NCBI GenBank assembly: GCA_021298155.1
Contig: JAJTEN010000007.1
Span: 54,932-118,931 of the forward strand
Direction: 5' to 3'
Length of the DNA: 64,000 bases
Source of the DNA: Sphingobacteriales bacterium
GTDB taxonomy: Bacteria > Bacteroidota > Bacteroidia > UKL13-3
Shown one piece after another: positions 38,532-48,351 of the stretch. Made by a program: the position numbers and the translations under genes. Position 1 is the stretch's first letter; the number at the start of each line of letters is the position of its first letter. The notes below the pieces were generated by a model. It was not told where the DNA came from. It made no database searches and saw only the letters and a program-made list of their open reading frames with translations.

Positions 38532-38539
38532 TAAGTTTG
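38532..38539 (+). promoter_or_regulatory. -7 promoter box for the aldolase gene
   Basis: TAAGTTTG matches TAnnTTTG and lies 21 bases before the start at 38561. A TTG at 38514-38516 is 15 bases upstream, closer than usual, so the -35-like part is uncertain. Confidence 0.5.
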
Positions 38540-38560
38540 CGGAGCAATTATACCTTAAAT

Positions 38561-39613
38561 ATGACAAAAATAGCCGAATTATTAGGCGAAAACGCCGATT
38601 CATTACTAAACCACGAGTGCAAAACCATCAACAAAAATCAACTACACCTACCTGGTGCAGATTTTGTAGACCGTGTTTTCATGCAAAGTAACCGCTCACC
38701 CCAAGTATTAAGAAGCTTAGCTTCTATGTATAATACCGGTAGATTGGCTGGTACTGGATATGTTTCTATTTTACCAGTAGACCAAGGAATTGAACACAGC
38801 GCAGGCGCCTCTTTTGCTCCAAATCCTGCTTATTTCGATCCAGAAAATATCATTAAATTAGCTATTGAAGGTGGTTGTAATGCAGTTGCTTCAACCTATG
38901 GCGTATTGGCTGCCTGCTCAAGAAAATATGCGCATAAAATTCCTTTTATTGTAAAATTAAACCACAATGAGTTTTTAAGTTACCCAAATAAATTTGATCA
39001 AATAATGTTTGGATCAGTAGAGGAAGCTTGGAACTTAGGTGCTACCGCAGTTGGTGCAACAATCTATTTTGGTTCAGACGAAAGTGGACGCCAAATTCAA
39101 GAAGTTGCCGCCGCATTTGAACGTGCACACGAATTGGGAATGGCTACTATTTTATGGTGCTATACCCGCAATAATGCATTCAAAAAAGATGGAGTAGATT
39201 ACCATACTGCTGCAGATTTAACCGGACAAGCCAATCATTTAGGGGTAACTATCCAAGCAGACATTATTAAGCAAAAATTACCAAATGTAAATGGTGGATA
39301 TACTGCCTTAAACTTTGGTAAAACGCACAATAAAGTATATACAGAACTTTCATCTAATAACCCGATAGATTTAGCGCGTTACCAAGTTGCTAATTGCTAT
39401 ATGGGCAGACAAGGATTAATAAACTCTGGTGGCGAAAGTAAAGGTGCTTCAGATTTAGCTGAAGCAGTAACTACAGCTGTTATTAACAAGCGTGCTGGTG
39501 GTCAAGGTTTAATATCTGGTCGTAAAGCATTCCAAAAACCATTAAATGAAGGTGTAGCCTTATTAAATGCCATTCAAGATGTGTATTTAGATAATAGCAT
39601 TACTATCGCTTAA
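38561..39613 (+). CDS. fbaB: Class I fructose-bisphosphate aldolase (DhnA type)
   Basis: Cleaves fructose 1,6-bisphosphate in glycolysis through a Schiff base. The start is placed at 38561 (MTKIAELLG). The 350-residue protein has the family segments [48 protein letters not shown] and [13 protein letters not shown]. The class I DhnA fold is a (beta/alpha)8 barrel with a catalytic lysine. No class II aldolase was found here. It is followed by a strong hairpin. Confidence 0.93.
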   Translation: MTKIAELLGENADSLLNHECKTINKNQLHLPGADFVDRVFMQSNRSPQVLRSLASMYNTGRLAGTGYVSILPVDQGIEHSAGASFAPNPAYFDPENIIKLAIEGGCNAVASTYGVLAACSRKYAHKIPFIVKLNHNEFLSYPNKFDQIMFGSVEEAWNLGATAVGATIYFGSDESGRQIQEVAAAFERAHELGMATILWCYTRNNAFKKDGVDYHTAADLTGQANHLGVTIQADIIKQKLPNVNGGYTALNFGKTHNKVYTELSSNNPIDLARYQVANCYMGRQGLINSGGESKGASDLAEAVTTAVINKRAGGQGLISGRKAFQKPLNEGVALLNAIQDVYLDNSITIA

Positions 39614-39633
39614 TAAGATAGTCACTACCATAT

Positions 39634-39672
39634 AAAAAGGCCTGTCACTTACCAAAAGCGACAGGCTTTTTT
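39634..39672. terminator. Bidirectional terminator between aldolase and regulator genes
   Basis: GGCCTGTCAC and GCGACAGGC form a hairpin (core GCCTGTC/GACAGGC) with T runs on both strands (CTTTTTTATA on plus, CCTTTTTATA on minus). It separates two convergent genes, and its right arm reaches the last bases of the regulator gene. Confidence 0.85.
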
Positions 39673-40291
39673 ATATCATATTGTTTTCCAATGCAAACTT
39701 CACAATTCCAGCAGCATTTTTTAATTGAAGTTTGTGCAATATATTTTTCCGATGGGTGTTCACAGTAAATACACTTAGGCATAAATCTTCAGCAATTTGC
39801 TGGCTGCTTTTCCCTTTTGCCAATAGTCCAATAATCTCCATTTCTCTTTTAGTTAACGCTTGATATTTAGACGAATCAAGTTCTGCCTTATGGGTAGTAT
39901 ATTTTAATTCACTACTCATATATTTTTCACCTTTGTTTGCGTAAACCAAAGCCTTTAACAGCTCTGCCTTGCCTGCATTTTTTAGTACATACCCATACGC
40001 ATTGCTTTTGGTAAATTCATTCACAAACTTTAAATCACTGTACATGGTTAGGAATATAACTTTGCAAGTAGGATACTTCTCAGCCAATTTCTTACAAACA
40101 ACAATTCCATTAAAAATTGGCATATTAATATCAAGAATGGCAAAATCGAATACTTCTTTCCGAAATGCATCTAAAACTTCTTGGCCATTATTAACCTCTT
40201 TAGCAATAAAAAAATCTTTATTGTCGGCAAAAATCATCCGTAAGCCTGCTAAAAAAATTTGGTGATCATCTGCAATTAAAACCTTTTTCAT
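39671..40291 (-). CDS. NarL/LuxR-family response regulator
   Basis: A 206-residue regulator. The receiver domain (about 1-120) has the acidic pocket DDH at 8-10 and phosphoacceptor Asp54 in ILDINMP. The C-terminal LuxR-type helix-turn-helix (about 142-206) shows LTKREMEIIGLLAKGKSSQQIA and SVFTVNTHRKNIL. It lies 9 bases after the 7TMR-DISM kinase on the same strand and is clearly its partner. Confidence 0.94.
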   Translation of the reverse strand: MKKVLIADDHQIFLAGLRMIFADNKDFFIAKEVNNGQEVLDAFRKEVFDFAILDINMPIFNGIVVCKKLAEKYPTCKVIFLTMYSDLKFVNEFTKSNAYGYVLKNAGKAELLKALVYANKGEKYMSSELKYTTHKAELDSSKYQALTKREMEIIGLLAKGKSSQQIAEDLCLSVFTVNTHRKNILHKLQLKNAAGIVKFALENNMI

Positions 40292-40300
40292 ATGCTTATC

Positions 40301-42241
40301 TTAAGGAACAGCTATTTCAATAGTTATTGAAGTACCTTTTTGTTTTGTAGAATCAATTTGCATTTTGCCAGACAAGGCCTCCACTCTCGACTTAACCGAA
40401 ATAATTCCAATTCCCGAAAGTATTGTTTTTTCTGGATTAAACCCAATTCCGTTGTCTTCTACAATAAGTGAAATGGTAGTGTCGTGCTTCATCAACTGTA
40501 TATTAACTTGTGATGCTTGCGCGTGCTTTATTACATTATTCAATAATTCTAAAACGATCCGATATACATGCAATTCAATTTCTTTGTGTTGTATGTTTTC
40601 AATGCCAAATGTTTCAAAATTAATTTGTAATCCTTTGTGTTTTTTTATTTTGGCTATATCAGATTGTAAGGTGGCCTCTAAACCAAAATGCTCAATTCCT
40701 GCCGGCAACATATTGTGAGAAATATCTCTCAAAGATACACAAGCATAATCTACCAATTCTAATAAGCCATGATACGCTTTCCATTCAGTAGCATTTAAGT
40801 CTTTACTTTCTAAGTTTAATGATTCGGCATTTAATTTTAGGGTAGCTAATGTGCTGCCTAATCCATCATGCAATTCCTGCGCAATTCTGCGCCTTTCTCG
40901 TTCCTCACCTAAAATAATGGCTAAATTCACCTCATTCTTTTTAGCCAACAATTCAGTCGTTTTCTCATTTATTCTTATCTCTAATTCTTGATTTACGCCT
41001 TCTTTATACTTGGTGAGTTCCTCTAAATTTTCAATAACCAATTTTTGAGCAGTTTCTTTTTCTTCTTTAAATATTTTAACCCTATCCAACATCGCAATAG
41101 AAAGCATTAAACACTTAATGATTAAGGCATATAAAACTAAATTATTGGTAAATACATTGTCGGTAGTGCTGCTTACAGAATAATACACCATTAAGCCAAT
41201 ACTGATAGTTGCGGCAAAAAAACTTAGGGTAAAAAATCGGGCAACTTTAATTCGATTAACAAGATAATATGCCCCAACAACAAATAGCAATCCATAATCT
41301 AATGGAATTAAACGGTACAATAAATTTATTCCATAATGCAGCATTTGGTCTGAACCCAAAGACAAAACAATAGATACAATACTTGCCGTTAATAAAATTC
41401 TAAAGGGCCATAGAATTAGGTTAGAAACTTTTGTGTTTACAAATAACCAAGCAAAATAGAGTCCCATAGCAATAGCAAGCCCCATAAAAACAGCAATGCT
41501 TCGGTTATTCCAATAGGTAGTATTTGGCCAGAAATAAGCATAATCTACGCCGCTTACAGCTAATTGTGAAAAAGTTAAACACAGTAAATATAGCGCTAAG
41601 AATAAAAACGACTTTTCCCTAATTATAAAGGCTAGATAAAAATAAACCAAGGTGAGCGATACCAAAATGCCGTAAAACAAACCCAATAGCAAATCTTTTG
41701 CAGAGGTGCGTTCAATAAAACCCTCAGCGGAACTTAAAACAATGGGCATGTGCATTTTTCTGCCATCCGAATTACACCTAATGAATAAGGTATAATGCTG
41801 GTTCGGTTCAAACCGAATTTTAAAAACGGGATTACGAAAATGAATGCTTCGAAAAGAAAATGGCACGCCATCACCAGATTTACTGCTATCTATAAGGCTA
41901 TCGTTCTGAACCAAATAAAAATCCACTTCATCTATCATAGGATTATTTAGCTCAATCAACATTTCTTTGCTTTTTATGCCGCGATAATTAAAATTAAAAC
42001 GCAACCATACATTTGGCGACTCACTATTTTTTTCAAAAAACAATAAGGTGCGCGCATTATCCTTGAAGAGAGAATGATGCTGCATACAGGCATCAATACC
42101 CCTTGTATTAGAATCAGGCAGAATTAAATAAGCCGCATAATTGCCCAGCTCTATTTCTTTGGAAAAATCTGTTAGGCTTAATGGCGGTTGGGCCTTAAGA
42201 ACACCAAACAAGAATATAAATATACTGAGCAAAAAACGCAT
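40301..42241 (-). CDS. 7TMR-DISM sensor histidine kinase (HisKA_3)
   Basis: A 646-residue sensor. A signal peptide (about 1-18) is followed by an extracytoplasmic DISMED2-type beta domain (about 30-180), seven membrane helices (about 185-390), a coiled coil (about 395-440), and a NarX-type kinase. His458 lies in IAQELHDGLGSTLATL. The ATPase domain has ELLNNVIKHA, VEDNGIGFNP and GIGIISVKSR. DISMED2 domains are thought to bind carbohydrates or other small ligands. Cognate regulator follows directly. Confidence 0.94.
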   Translation of the reverse strand: MRFLLSIFIFLFGVLKAQPPLSLTDFSKEIELGNYAAYLILPDSNTRGIDACMQHHSLFKDNARTLLFFEKNSESPNVWLRFNFNYRGIKSKEMLIELNNPMIDEVDFYLVQNDSLIDSSKSGDGVPFSFRSIHFRNPVFKIRFEPNQHYTLFIRCNSDGRKMHMPIVLSSAEGFIERTSAKDLLLGLFYGILVSLTLVYFYLAFIIREKSFLFLALYLLCLTFSQLAVSGVDYAYFWPNTTYWNNRSIAVFMGLAIAMGLYFAWLFVNTKVSNLILWPFRILLTASIVSIVLSLGSDQMLHYGINLLYRLIPLDYGLLFVVGAYYLVNRIKVARFFTLSFFAATISIGLMVYYSVSSTTDNVFTNNLVLYALIIKCLMLSIAMLDRVKIFKEEKETAQKLVIENLEELTKYKEGVNQELEIRINEKTTELLAKKNEVNLAIILGEERERRRIAQELHDGLGSTLATLKLNAESLNLESKDLNATEWKAYHGLLELVDYACVSLRDISHNMLPAGIEHFGLEATLQSDIAKIKKHKGLQINFETFGIENIQHKEIELHVYRIVLELLNNVIKHAQASQVNIQLMKHDTTISLIVEDNGIGFNPEKTILSGIGIISVKSRVEALSGKMQIDSTKQKGTSITIEIAVP

Positions 42242-42359
42242 ACGTACGAAAATGCAAAATATTGAAGAGCTTTTTAAACTAAATCGATTAAAGGAGTTAA
42301 ACAGATATAGATAATATTCTTAAATGCCTGAAAACCTTTTAATTAATTTATTTTCTTGG

Positions 42360-42367
42360 TATATTTG
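42360..42367 (+). promoter_or_regulatory. -7 promoter box for accD
   Basis: TATATTTG fits TAnnTTTG and lies 40 bases before the accD start. No TTG at 18-19 bases upstream was seen. Confidence 0.4.
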
Positions 42368-42407
42368 GCTTCAATACTTTATTTCGAACCTTATTTATAA
42401 GTGAAAA

Positions 42408-43274
42408 ATGAGTTGGTATAAACGTGTAAAAGAAGGTATCACTACCCTAACCTCAGAGAAGAAATCTGTACCAGACGGACTTTGGCATAAATGTAGTAGA
42501 TGCAAAAAAACATTGTTAGCTACAGACCATCAGGCAAATTCCTATGTTTGTCCGCATTGCAATTACCATGATAAAATTGGTTCACATGAATATTTTGAAC
42601 TCATATTTGATGGTGCATTTGAGGAGCTTTTTGCTGGTATTATGCCAAGCGACCCACTTAAATTTAAAGACACGAAAGAATACGCCAAGCGCTTAAAAGA
42701 CTCGCAAAGCAAAAGTGGTATGACAGATGCGATGCGTGTGGCAGTTGGCCAAATAAGTGCCGACATGAAATTAGTGGTGGCTTGTATGGATTTTGGTTTT
42801 ATTGGTGGTAGCATGGGTAGTGTAGTTGGAGAAAAAATTGCTAGGGCCATTGATTATGCGCGTGAAAATAGAATTCCTCTATTAATCATTTCTAAATCGG
42901 GTGGAGCGCGTATGATGGAGGCTGCATTTTCTCTTATGCAAATGGCCAAAACTTCAGCTAAATTAGCATTACTTGGACAGGCCGGAATCCCTTACATATC
43001 CTTATTAACAGATCCTACAACAGGAGGGGTAACTGCCAGTTTTGCCATGCTAGGAGATGTAAACATAGCCGAACCAGAGGCTCTAATAGGTTTTGCTGGC
43101 CCAAGGGTAATTCGCGAAACAATTGGCAGAGATTTACCGGAAGGATTCCAAAGCTCTGAGTTTGTTCTAGAGCATGGATTCCTTGATTTAATAGTAAATA
43201 GAAATGAATTAAGAAATAAATTAAATGAGTTATTGCATCATATGATGAAAACTCCGTTCGCTGAGAACAGCTAA
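42408..43274 (+). CDS. accD: Acetyl-CoA carboxylase carboxyltransferase subunit beta
   Basis: Transfers CO2 from carboxybiotin to acetyl-CoA in the first step of fatty acid synthesis, with AccA. The 288-residue protein has a four-cysteine zinc ribbon near residues 29-51 (CSRC and CPHC), and the crotonase-fold segments [23 protein letters not shown] and [12 protein letters not shown], with the oxyanion loop [12 protein letters not shown]. accA is not nearby, as usual for Bacteroidota. Control looks monocistronic. Confidence 0.96.
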   Translation: MSWYKRVKEGITTLTSEKKSVPDGLWHKCSRCKKTLLATDHQANSYVCPHCNYHDKIGSHEYFELIFDGAFEELFAGIMPSDPLKFKDTKEYAKRLKDSQSKSGMTDAMRVAVGQISADMKLVVACMDFGFIGGSMGSVVGEKIARAIDYARENRIPLLIISKSGGARMMEAAFSLMQMAKTSAKLALLGQAGIPYISLLTDPTTGGVTASFAMLGDVNIAEPEALIGFAGPRVIRETIGRDLPEGFQSSEFVLEHGFLDLIVNRNELRNKLNELLHHMMKTPFAENS

Positions 43275-43278
43275 TTTA

Positions 43279-44166
43279 TTAGTTCAAATTCATTTTTGTC
43301 TCTAGGCGTTTTTCGCCATCCACAAACATGCGCATGTAATATACGGGCTCTGTGTAAACCGAGGCATCAAATGCGTAGTTAATTGTTTTTCTTCCGGGAG
43401 CTTCTTGCTCATTTTTGTATAGTTCCCTTACCAAAACATTCTGTGTATTAAACATGGCAATTTGAACGCTTTTGGTTCGCGAAAAATAAAAACTGTATGA
43501 ACCACCTACCTTGATTTTTATAACAGAAGGGGTAGCATAATAATTTCTATGATAATCTGTTTTTGCCGGTGCTAATGGCATCTTTTTATTGGTTAATTTG
43601 GCAATTTTAGTTTGTAATTTTCTAACTACCGCGGTATCAAAACCACTAATTCTACTAAGCGACCTATCCTCTACCAAACACCAAACGGCTTGCTGAGCCT
43701 CACTATTATGCCATTTTTCTTGGGCTATGAGTTGACACAACTCACTTAGGTTTTGATTGGATTGGGGCAAGGGTTTATACGTTAGTACCTCCGAACCAGG
43801 TGCGGCATCATGAGATTCTGTGCACATAGCAAAAATGGGTAATACTACTTTTTGCTTTGGCAAAACCGAAACAAAAACATTTTCAGTTACTACCAAATTC
43901 TGATAGTTTGAATCGGAGGCCTGCAATTGATAACCAGCAGGTATAGTATAATCTACCTTAGTATTTGATTTATTTTCTATCTTAAGTTTCAAACACTTGC
44001 CATAATGACTAAATCCATTATTGCTTTCAAATTCTGCCAAAAGACCTGCTGGCAGCGCATGTAATTGTGCTTGTTGATCAAACAAAGGTTCACGGGTTTT
44101 TGGTTCAAACCCCAAACTTATAAAGGCTACCCCTACAAGTAAAAATATTTTAGTTAGCGTTTTCAT
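43279..44166 (-). CDS. Secreted protein of unknown function
   Basis: The start is placed at 44166 (MKTLTKIFLLVGVAFISLG), giving 295 residues with a signal peptide of about 19. I do not recognise the family. The first half is beta-rich with an Ig-like look (LKIENKSNTKVDYTIPAGY). A helical segment around QAVWCLVEDRSLSRISG follows. The last 80 residues resemble a FlgD-like sandwich (VRELYKNEQEAPGRKTI, then YYMRMFVDGEKR). Ligands and partners unknown. It ends 5 bases from accD, convergent. Confidence 0.65.
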   Translation of the reverse strand: MKTLTKIFLLVGVAFISLGFEPKTREPLFDQQAQLHALPAGLLAEFESNNGFSHYGKCLKLKIENKSNTKVDYTIPAGYQLQASDSNYQNLVVTENVFVSVLPKQKVVLPIFAMCTESHDAAPGSEVLTYKPLPQSNQNLSELCQLIAQEKWHNSEAQQAVWCLVEDRSLSRISGFDTAVVRKLQTKIAKLTNKKMPLAPAKTDYHRNYYATPSVIKIKVGGSYSFYFSRTKSVQIAMFNTQNVLVRELYKNEQEAPGRKTINYAFDASVYTEPVYYMRMFVDGEKRLETKMNLN

Positions 44167-44225
44167 GAACAAAAAACGATTCAAATTACATCTTAGTATA
44201 TTCCTCATTTTGAAGCGCTTTCATA

Positions 44226-44247
44226 AAGTGCTTTTTTTGTAGCACTT
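44226..44247. promoter_or_regulatory. Inverted repeat between divergent genes
   Basis: AAGTGCT (44226-44232) and AGCACTT (44241-44247) form a perfect 7-base dyad with an 8-base T-rich centre, 23 bases before the LUD-domain gene start. In a divergent region it is more likely an operator or leader hairpin than a terminator. Confidence 0.3.
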
Positions 44248-44269
44248 AAATTGTTTAAATTGCGATTGA

Positions 44270-44944
44270 TTGGAACAGCAAATAACATCAAAAGAAAAAA
44301 TTCTTAAAAAAGTTAGGCAAGCGCTTAATTATAAATCTAAGAGTAGCTTTCAGAACATTGATCTGGAAAGCAATGTATTTGCACATCCCGAAGGAGAAAC
44401 CTTGTCTGAAATGTTTGTAAAAAAGTTTATTTCAGTTCAAGGACAATTTGTATACTGCGATAATACTTTTGATTGTGTAGACAAACTCTTAGATTTAATT
44501 GAACTCAGAAAATGGAAATACACTTTCTGTTGGGAAGAGGAAACCCAAGCCATTTTAGACGATGCAGGTATTGAATATTACGACAAAAAAGACCATTTAG
44601 ATAAAATTCAAGCTTCCATCACAGGCTGTGAATCGCTCTTGGCCAGTTCTGGTAGCATACTTATTAGCAGCGCCAAAAACAGTAGAACCCTAACTATTTG
44701 GCCTCCAGTTCATGTGATTATTGCCCGCAGATCTCAATTGGTTTTCGATATGAAGGAAGCTATGCAAAGCTTGCGTAATAGATATGGAAGAAATTTGCCG
44801 TCCATGATAAGTTTTGTTACAGGTCCGAGTAGAACCCAAGATTTACCTAATACAAACCCAGAAACAATGCCAGAGATGGTTGTGGGGGCACATGGACCAA
44901 TTGAGCTCATCCTTTTTTTAATAGATGACCGCAAACAAGATTAA
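44270..44944 (+). CDS. LUD-domain protein (LutC/YkgG family)
   Basis: A 224-residue LUD-domain protein. The start is TTG at 44270: an in-frame TGA ends one base before it and the next in-frame ATG is about 47 codons in, while the N-terminal SKEKILKKVRQAL matches the family start. Conserved parts are SSGSILISS, the PPVHVIIARRSQLV segment, and SFVTGPSRTQD near the end with GAHGP. In lactate utilisation operons LutC acts with LutA and LutB; neither is here. Instead it overlaps an LpxH-type gene by 20 bases. Confidence 0.82.
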   Translation: MEQQITSKEKILKKVRQALNYKSKSSFQNIDLESNVFAHPEGETLSEMFVKKFISVQGQFVYCDNTFDCVDKLLDLIELRKWKYTFCWEEETQAILDDAGIEYYDKKDHLDKIQASITGCESLLASSGSILISSAKNSRTLTIWPPVHVIIARRSQLVFDMKEAMQSLRNRYGRNLPSMISFVTGPSRTQDLPNTNPETMPEMVVGAHGPIELILFLIDDRKQD

Positions 44945-45707
44945 TGCAACAGTGAATTCAAAAAAAATATATTTTGCCTCAGATTTTCACCTTGGCATTC
45001 CTGATAGCATAAGCAGCAAAGCAAGGGAAGAGCGCATTATTCGCTGGCTGAACCAAATTGAATCTGATTGTGAAGAGTTATTTCTCGTTGGTGATTTATT
45101 CGATTTTTGGTTTGAATATAAATTAGTAGTGCCGAAAGGTTTTGTGCGTCTTCAAGCAAAGATTGCCGCCTTCTGTGATGCAGGGATTAAAGTGCATTTT
45201 TTTCATGGCAATCACGATTTATGGCAATTTGGATACTTTGAAAAGGAACTCGGTGTTGAAGTGCATCACAAACCAATTCTAAGAAAACTCGGGAATCACG
45301 AATTTTATATCGGACATGGAGACGGCTTAGGTTCAGGCCAACATAAATTTAAATTCATTCTTTGGATATATAGAAATCCTATTTTTCAAAAATTATTCGC
45401 CTTTTTTCACCCGAGTATTGGGATGGGACTAGCCAATTGGCTTAGCCACAGAAGTAAACTCAAAACCTTTGATGGCAACTTTGCATTTCATGGTGAGAAA
45501 GAGCATCTTATTCAACATTGTAGAATGCTACTACAATCGGGTAGTAAATCAGACTTTTTCATTTTTGGACATCGGCATTTGCCCATGATATATAACCTAG
45601 ATGCACATCATAAATATGTAAATTTAGGAGATTGGATTGGGTTTAATACCTATGCAGTATACGATGGAGAAACCCTTAAATTAGAAACTTTTGAAAAAGA
45701 AAGTTAG
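44925..45707 (+). CDS. UDP-2,3-diacylglucosamine diphosphatase-like metallophosphoesterase
   Basis: A 260-residue calcineurin-fold hydrolase of the LpxH type, expected to release lipid X in lipid A synthesis. Motifs are FASDFHLG, VGDLFDFW, HGNHDLW, IGHGDG and FGHRH, all metal-binding. A family-specific insert follows GHGDGLGSG and is rich in Phe and His, forming the lid. Lnt and a PagL-like gene in the same window show that an outer membrane is made. It overlaps both neighbours (20 and 17 bases), so translation is probably coupled. An orthologue of LpxH versus another lipid phosphatase cannot be settled here. Confidence 0.85.
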   Translation: MTANKINATVNSKKIYFASDFHLGIPDSISSKAREERIIRWLNQIESDCEELFLVGDLFDFWFEYKLVVPKGFVRLQAKIAAFCDAGIKVHFFHGNHDLWQFGYFEKELGVEVHHKPILRKLGNHEFYIGHGDGLGSGQHKFKFILWIYRNPIFQKLFAFFHPSIGMGLANWLSHRSKLKTFDGNFAFHGEKEHLIQHCRMLLQSGSKSDFFIFGHRHLPMIYNLDAHHKYVNLGDWIGFNTYAVYDGETLKLETFEKES

Positions 45708-46497
45708 GCATATCATTGCGTTCTTAGCTTGGATTTTGCTGAGTAGTTTTGAACCCAACTGGAACTATTTGTTTACCATAGAAGCTGAGGCAAAAATTAT
45801 AGAAACAGACCGAATGGGTAATATTTATTTGGTAAGTAAAACCAATCAATTGTATAAATACAATGCCGAGGGTCAGTTACAAAGCACCTTAAACTACGCA
45901 TATTTGGGCAATATTACCCAATTGGATGTGAGCAATCCCTTAGAGATTTATTTATTTTATAGGGAATTAAACGCCCTCGTTTTTCTCGATAATAATCTTG
46001 CATTTAGAGGCAGGCTTAATTTGGGAGATGTAGGAATTATTCAAGCATCTGCTGCTGCTAGAAGTTATTCAAATGGAATTTGGGTATTTGATCAAGGTGA
46101 TTTACAACTCAAAAAAATGGCAAAAGATGGGAGTCTTTTGCAAGTTAGTGGCAATTCTTTGCAGTTTACGCTTAATAAAAGTTTAAGTGTAAGCAGAATT
46201 ATTGATAATGGAGATAAAATATATGCAAACGACAGTAATGAGGGGATTCTCGTCTTTGATCTTTTTGCAAACTACCTCAAAACAATACCTATAAAAGGAA
46301 AAGAAGACATCAAAATACTTGGGGAAAGTTTATTCTTTATGGATGCCAATCATTTAATGAGTTATCAAATGAAAACGTATCAAAGAGACACCATGGCACT
46401 CCCTCAAAAATTAAATAAGAGTTTTAGCCTAGAAAAGGAAAAACTATACCTGTTAAATGAAAAGGGTGCTTGGGTTTATCAATACAAAGCCAATTGA
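45691..46497 (+). CDS. Secreted propeller-like protein of unknown function
   Basis: A 268-residue protein starting at TTG 45691; an in-frame TAG lies two codons upstream and the signal helix KKVRHIIAFLAWILLSSF follows directly, so no ATG start is available. The body shows repeated short strands ending in aromatic-polar turns (GNIYLVSK, LEIYLFYREL, NGIWVFDQ), consistent with a partial beta-propeller. No catalytic motif is seen. The start overlaps the preceding gene by 17 bases. Confidence 0.65.
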   Translation: MKKKVRHIIAFLAWILLSSFEPNWNYLFTIEAEAKIIETDRMGNIYLVSKTNQLYKYNAEGQLQSTLNYAYLGNITQLDVSNPLEIYLFYRELNALVFLDNNLAFRGRLNLGDVGIIQASAAARSYSNGIWVFDQGDLQLKKMAKDGSLLQVSGNSLQFTLNKSLSVSRIIDNGDKIYANDSNEGILVFDLFANYLKTIPIKGKEDIKILGESLFFMDANHLMSYQMKTYQRDTMALPQKLNKSFSLEKEKLYLLNEKGAWVYQYKAN

Positions 46498-46533
46498 AAA
46501 CCAAAAAGCTATGGTAATTTCTTCTTGAACCGC

Positions 46534-46541
46534 TATCTTTG
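46534..46541 (+). promoter_or_regulatory. -7 promoter box for prfA
   Basis: TATCTTTG matches TAnnTTTG and lies 18 bases before the prfA start at 46560. An upstream TTG at usual spacing was not found. Confidence 0.45.
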
Positions 46542-46559
46542 CGGCCTCCAAAATGTATT

Positions 46560-47630
46560 ATGTTAGACAAATTAGAAGCCATATACCAACGATTTAAGCA
46601 AGTAGAAGAACAATTAAGTCAGCCCGATGTACTCGGAGATATGGCAAGGTTTAAGCAAATGAACCGCGAATACAAATCGTTGCAGCGCATTGTAGAAAAA
46701 TACTTTGAATACAAGAATTTAGTTGGCAATATTCAAAATGCAAAGGAAATTTTGAAGGCTGAAAAAGACGATGAAATGCGTGAAATGGCCAAAATGGAGC
46801 TAGACGAGTTAGAGCCTAAATTATCTCCATTGGAAGAAGAGGTGCGCATTCTCCTCATTCCACAAGATCCAGAAGATGGAAAAAATGCCATATTAGAAAT
46901 TAGAGGTGGAACCGGTGGTGATGAAGCGAGCATTTTTGCTGGTGATTTATACAGAATGTATATGTATTTCTGTGAAAAACGTGGATGGAAAACAGAAGTA
47001 ATCGATTTTACTGAAGGAACAGCAGGTGGTTATAAAGAAATAATCATTGAGGTAAGCGGAGATGATGTATATGGTATACTAAAATATGAAAGTGGTGTTC
47101 ACCGCGTTCAGCGTGTTCCAGAAACTGAAACACAAGGAAGAGTGCACACTTCAGCTGCAACAGTAGTTGTTTTGCCAGAAGCAGAAGAAGTAGACGTATA
47201 TTTAAACCCAGCAGATATTGACATGCAAACAGCAAGATCTGGTGGTGCTGGTGGGCAGAATGTAAACAAGGTTGAAAGTAAGGTAATGTTAACGCACAGA
47301 CCTTCCGGCATTGTGGTAGTTTGCCAGGTAGAGCGAACCCAAAATGGAAATAGAGAACGCGCCATGCAAATGTTACGTTCTAAATTATATGAAATAGAAT
47401 TACAAAAACACAATGAAGGTATTGCTAGCAGAAGAAAAACCATGGTATCAAGTGGAGATAGATCTGCTAAAATACGAACCTATAACTACCCGCAAAGTAG
47501 GGTTACAGATCATAGAATTGGCTATACTGCCTACAACTTACCAGAGGTTATGAATGGAAATATTCAAACCTTTATAGACCAATTACAAGTAGCAGAAAAT
47601 GCAGAGAAAATGAAAGAGGGAGGGATTTAA
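46560..47630 (+). CDS. prfA: Peptide chain release factor 1
   Basis: Terminates translation at UAA and UAG. The start at 46560 ([12 protein letters not shown]) is chosen over an upstream TTG. The 356-residue protein carries the peptidyl-hydrolysis motif GGQ in [14 protein letters not shown] and the codon-discriminating P-x-T (Pro-Glu-Thr) in [15 protein letters not shown], which separates RF1 from RF2 (Ser-Pro-Phe). No frameshift site is present. hemK is not adjacent. It shares TTAA with the convergent gene. Confidence 0.96.
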   Translation: MLDKLEAIYQRFKQVEEQLSQPDVLGDMARFKQMNREYKSLQRIVEKYFEYKNLVGNIQNAKEILKAEKDDEMREMAKMELDELEPKLSPLEEEVRILLIPQDPEDGKNAILEIRGGTGGDEASIFAGDLYRMYMYFCEKRGWKTEVIDFTEGTAGGYKEIIIEVSGDDVYGILKYESGVHRVQRVPETETQGRVHTSAATVVVLPEAEEVDVYLNPADIDMQTARSGGAGGQNVNKVESKVMLTHRPSGIVVVCQVERTQNGNRERAMQMLRSKLYEIELQKHNEGIASRRKTMVSSGDRSAKIRTYNYPQSRVTDHRIGYTAYNLPEVMNGNIQTFIDQLQVAENAEKMKEGGI

Positions 47631-48193
47631 CCCAACCTGTGATTCATTATTTTTTGCACCTCACTGTATAATTGCATTGGGTTAAATTTACGCCAACTAA
47701 ATGCATCTAACTCACCACCAAAATTGAAATAATAATCAATATTGGCTGAACGAAATTCTGCCAATACATGCTCCTGAAAATTGAGTGCTACAATCCATCC
47801 ATCTTCTACATCTTGAAACCACTCTTCGTAATAACTATCGTCACTGCTATGAAAATTGAGTACATTTTCACCTATCAGTATGAATTTATCTATACCTTGA
47901 TGGTTAAGTGGTTCAACAATTTCCCGCTTTAAAAACATAATATCATTATGAATCGCATCATTCCACTCGCCCAATAATTCAATTACAGTAAAGCCCTTTT
48001 GATAATCTGAAAAAAGTATCTTTAAATATAAGGTTGGCGAACCAAATTCATCCCACTGCGGATGTATTAGGTAATTGTATACCTGATTAGTAAACTCAAA
48101 CTCACTGTATTCACGCTCAAAAAAAGGAGAGTCAGGATCGTTTTCACTCTGATAAATATCTCTCCAACGATAGTATGGCTCCAATTCTTGCAT
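47627..48193 (-). CDS. Acidic conserved protein of unknown function
   Basis: A 188-residue soluble protein, rich in Asp, Glu, Tyr and Trp, with no signal peptide. I do not recognise it beyond a likely Bacteroidota family. Notable segments are [19 protein letters not shown] at the N-terminus, a central [16 protein letters not shown] strand-turn-helix and [12 protein letters not shown]. The alternation of short strands and helices suggests an alpha/beta fold. Strongly acidic proteins of this size often bind basic partners, but nothing here supports a role. Confidence 0.65.
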   Translation of the reverse strand: MQELEPYYRWRDIYQSENDPDSPFFEREYSEFEFTNQVYNYLIHPQWDEFGSPTLYLKILFSDYQKGFTVIELLGEWNDAIHNDIMFLKREIVEPLNHQGIDKFILIGENVLNFHSSDDSYYEEWFQDVEDGWIVALNFQEHVLAEFRSANIDYYFNFGGELDAFSWRKFNPMQLYSEVQKIMNHRLG

Positions 48194-48351
48194 GTTTCAA
48201 AGTTTGGTAAAAAACTTTAAACTACCATAACAGAACTGTCAAAAAAATAACTGCTACCAAATAGCCATATTAACTTATTCTGCTTTTTTAAATTGTTTTA
48301 TTACCTTGCACCTACTTAATTATTAATTTACTTCACTCACTTTTTTTACTC

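Noticed and set aside
43264..43290. Small CTAA/TTAG hairpin at the accD end as a terminator
   Set aside because: The stem is only four AT-rich pairs with no T tract, so it is within chance.
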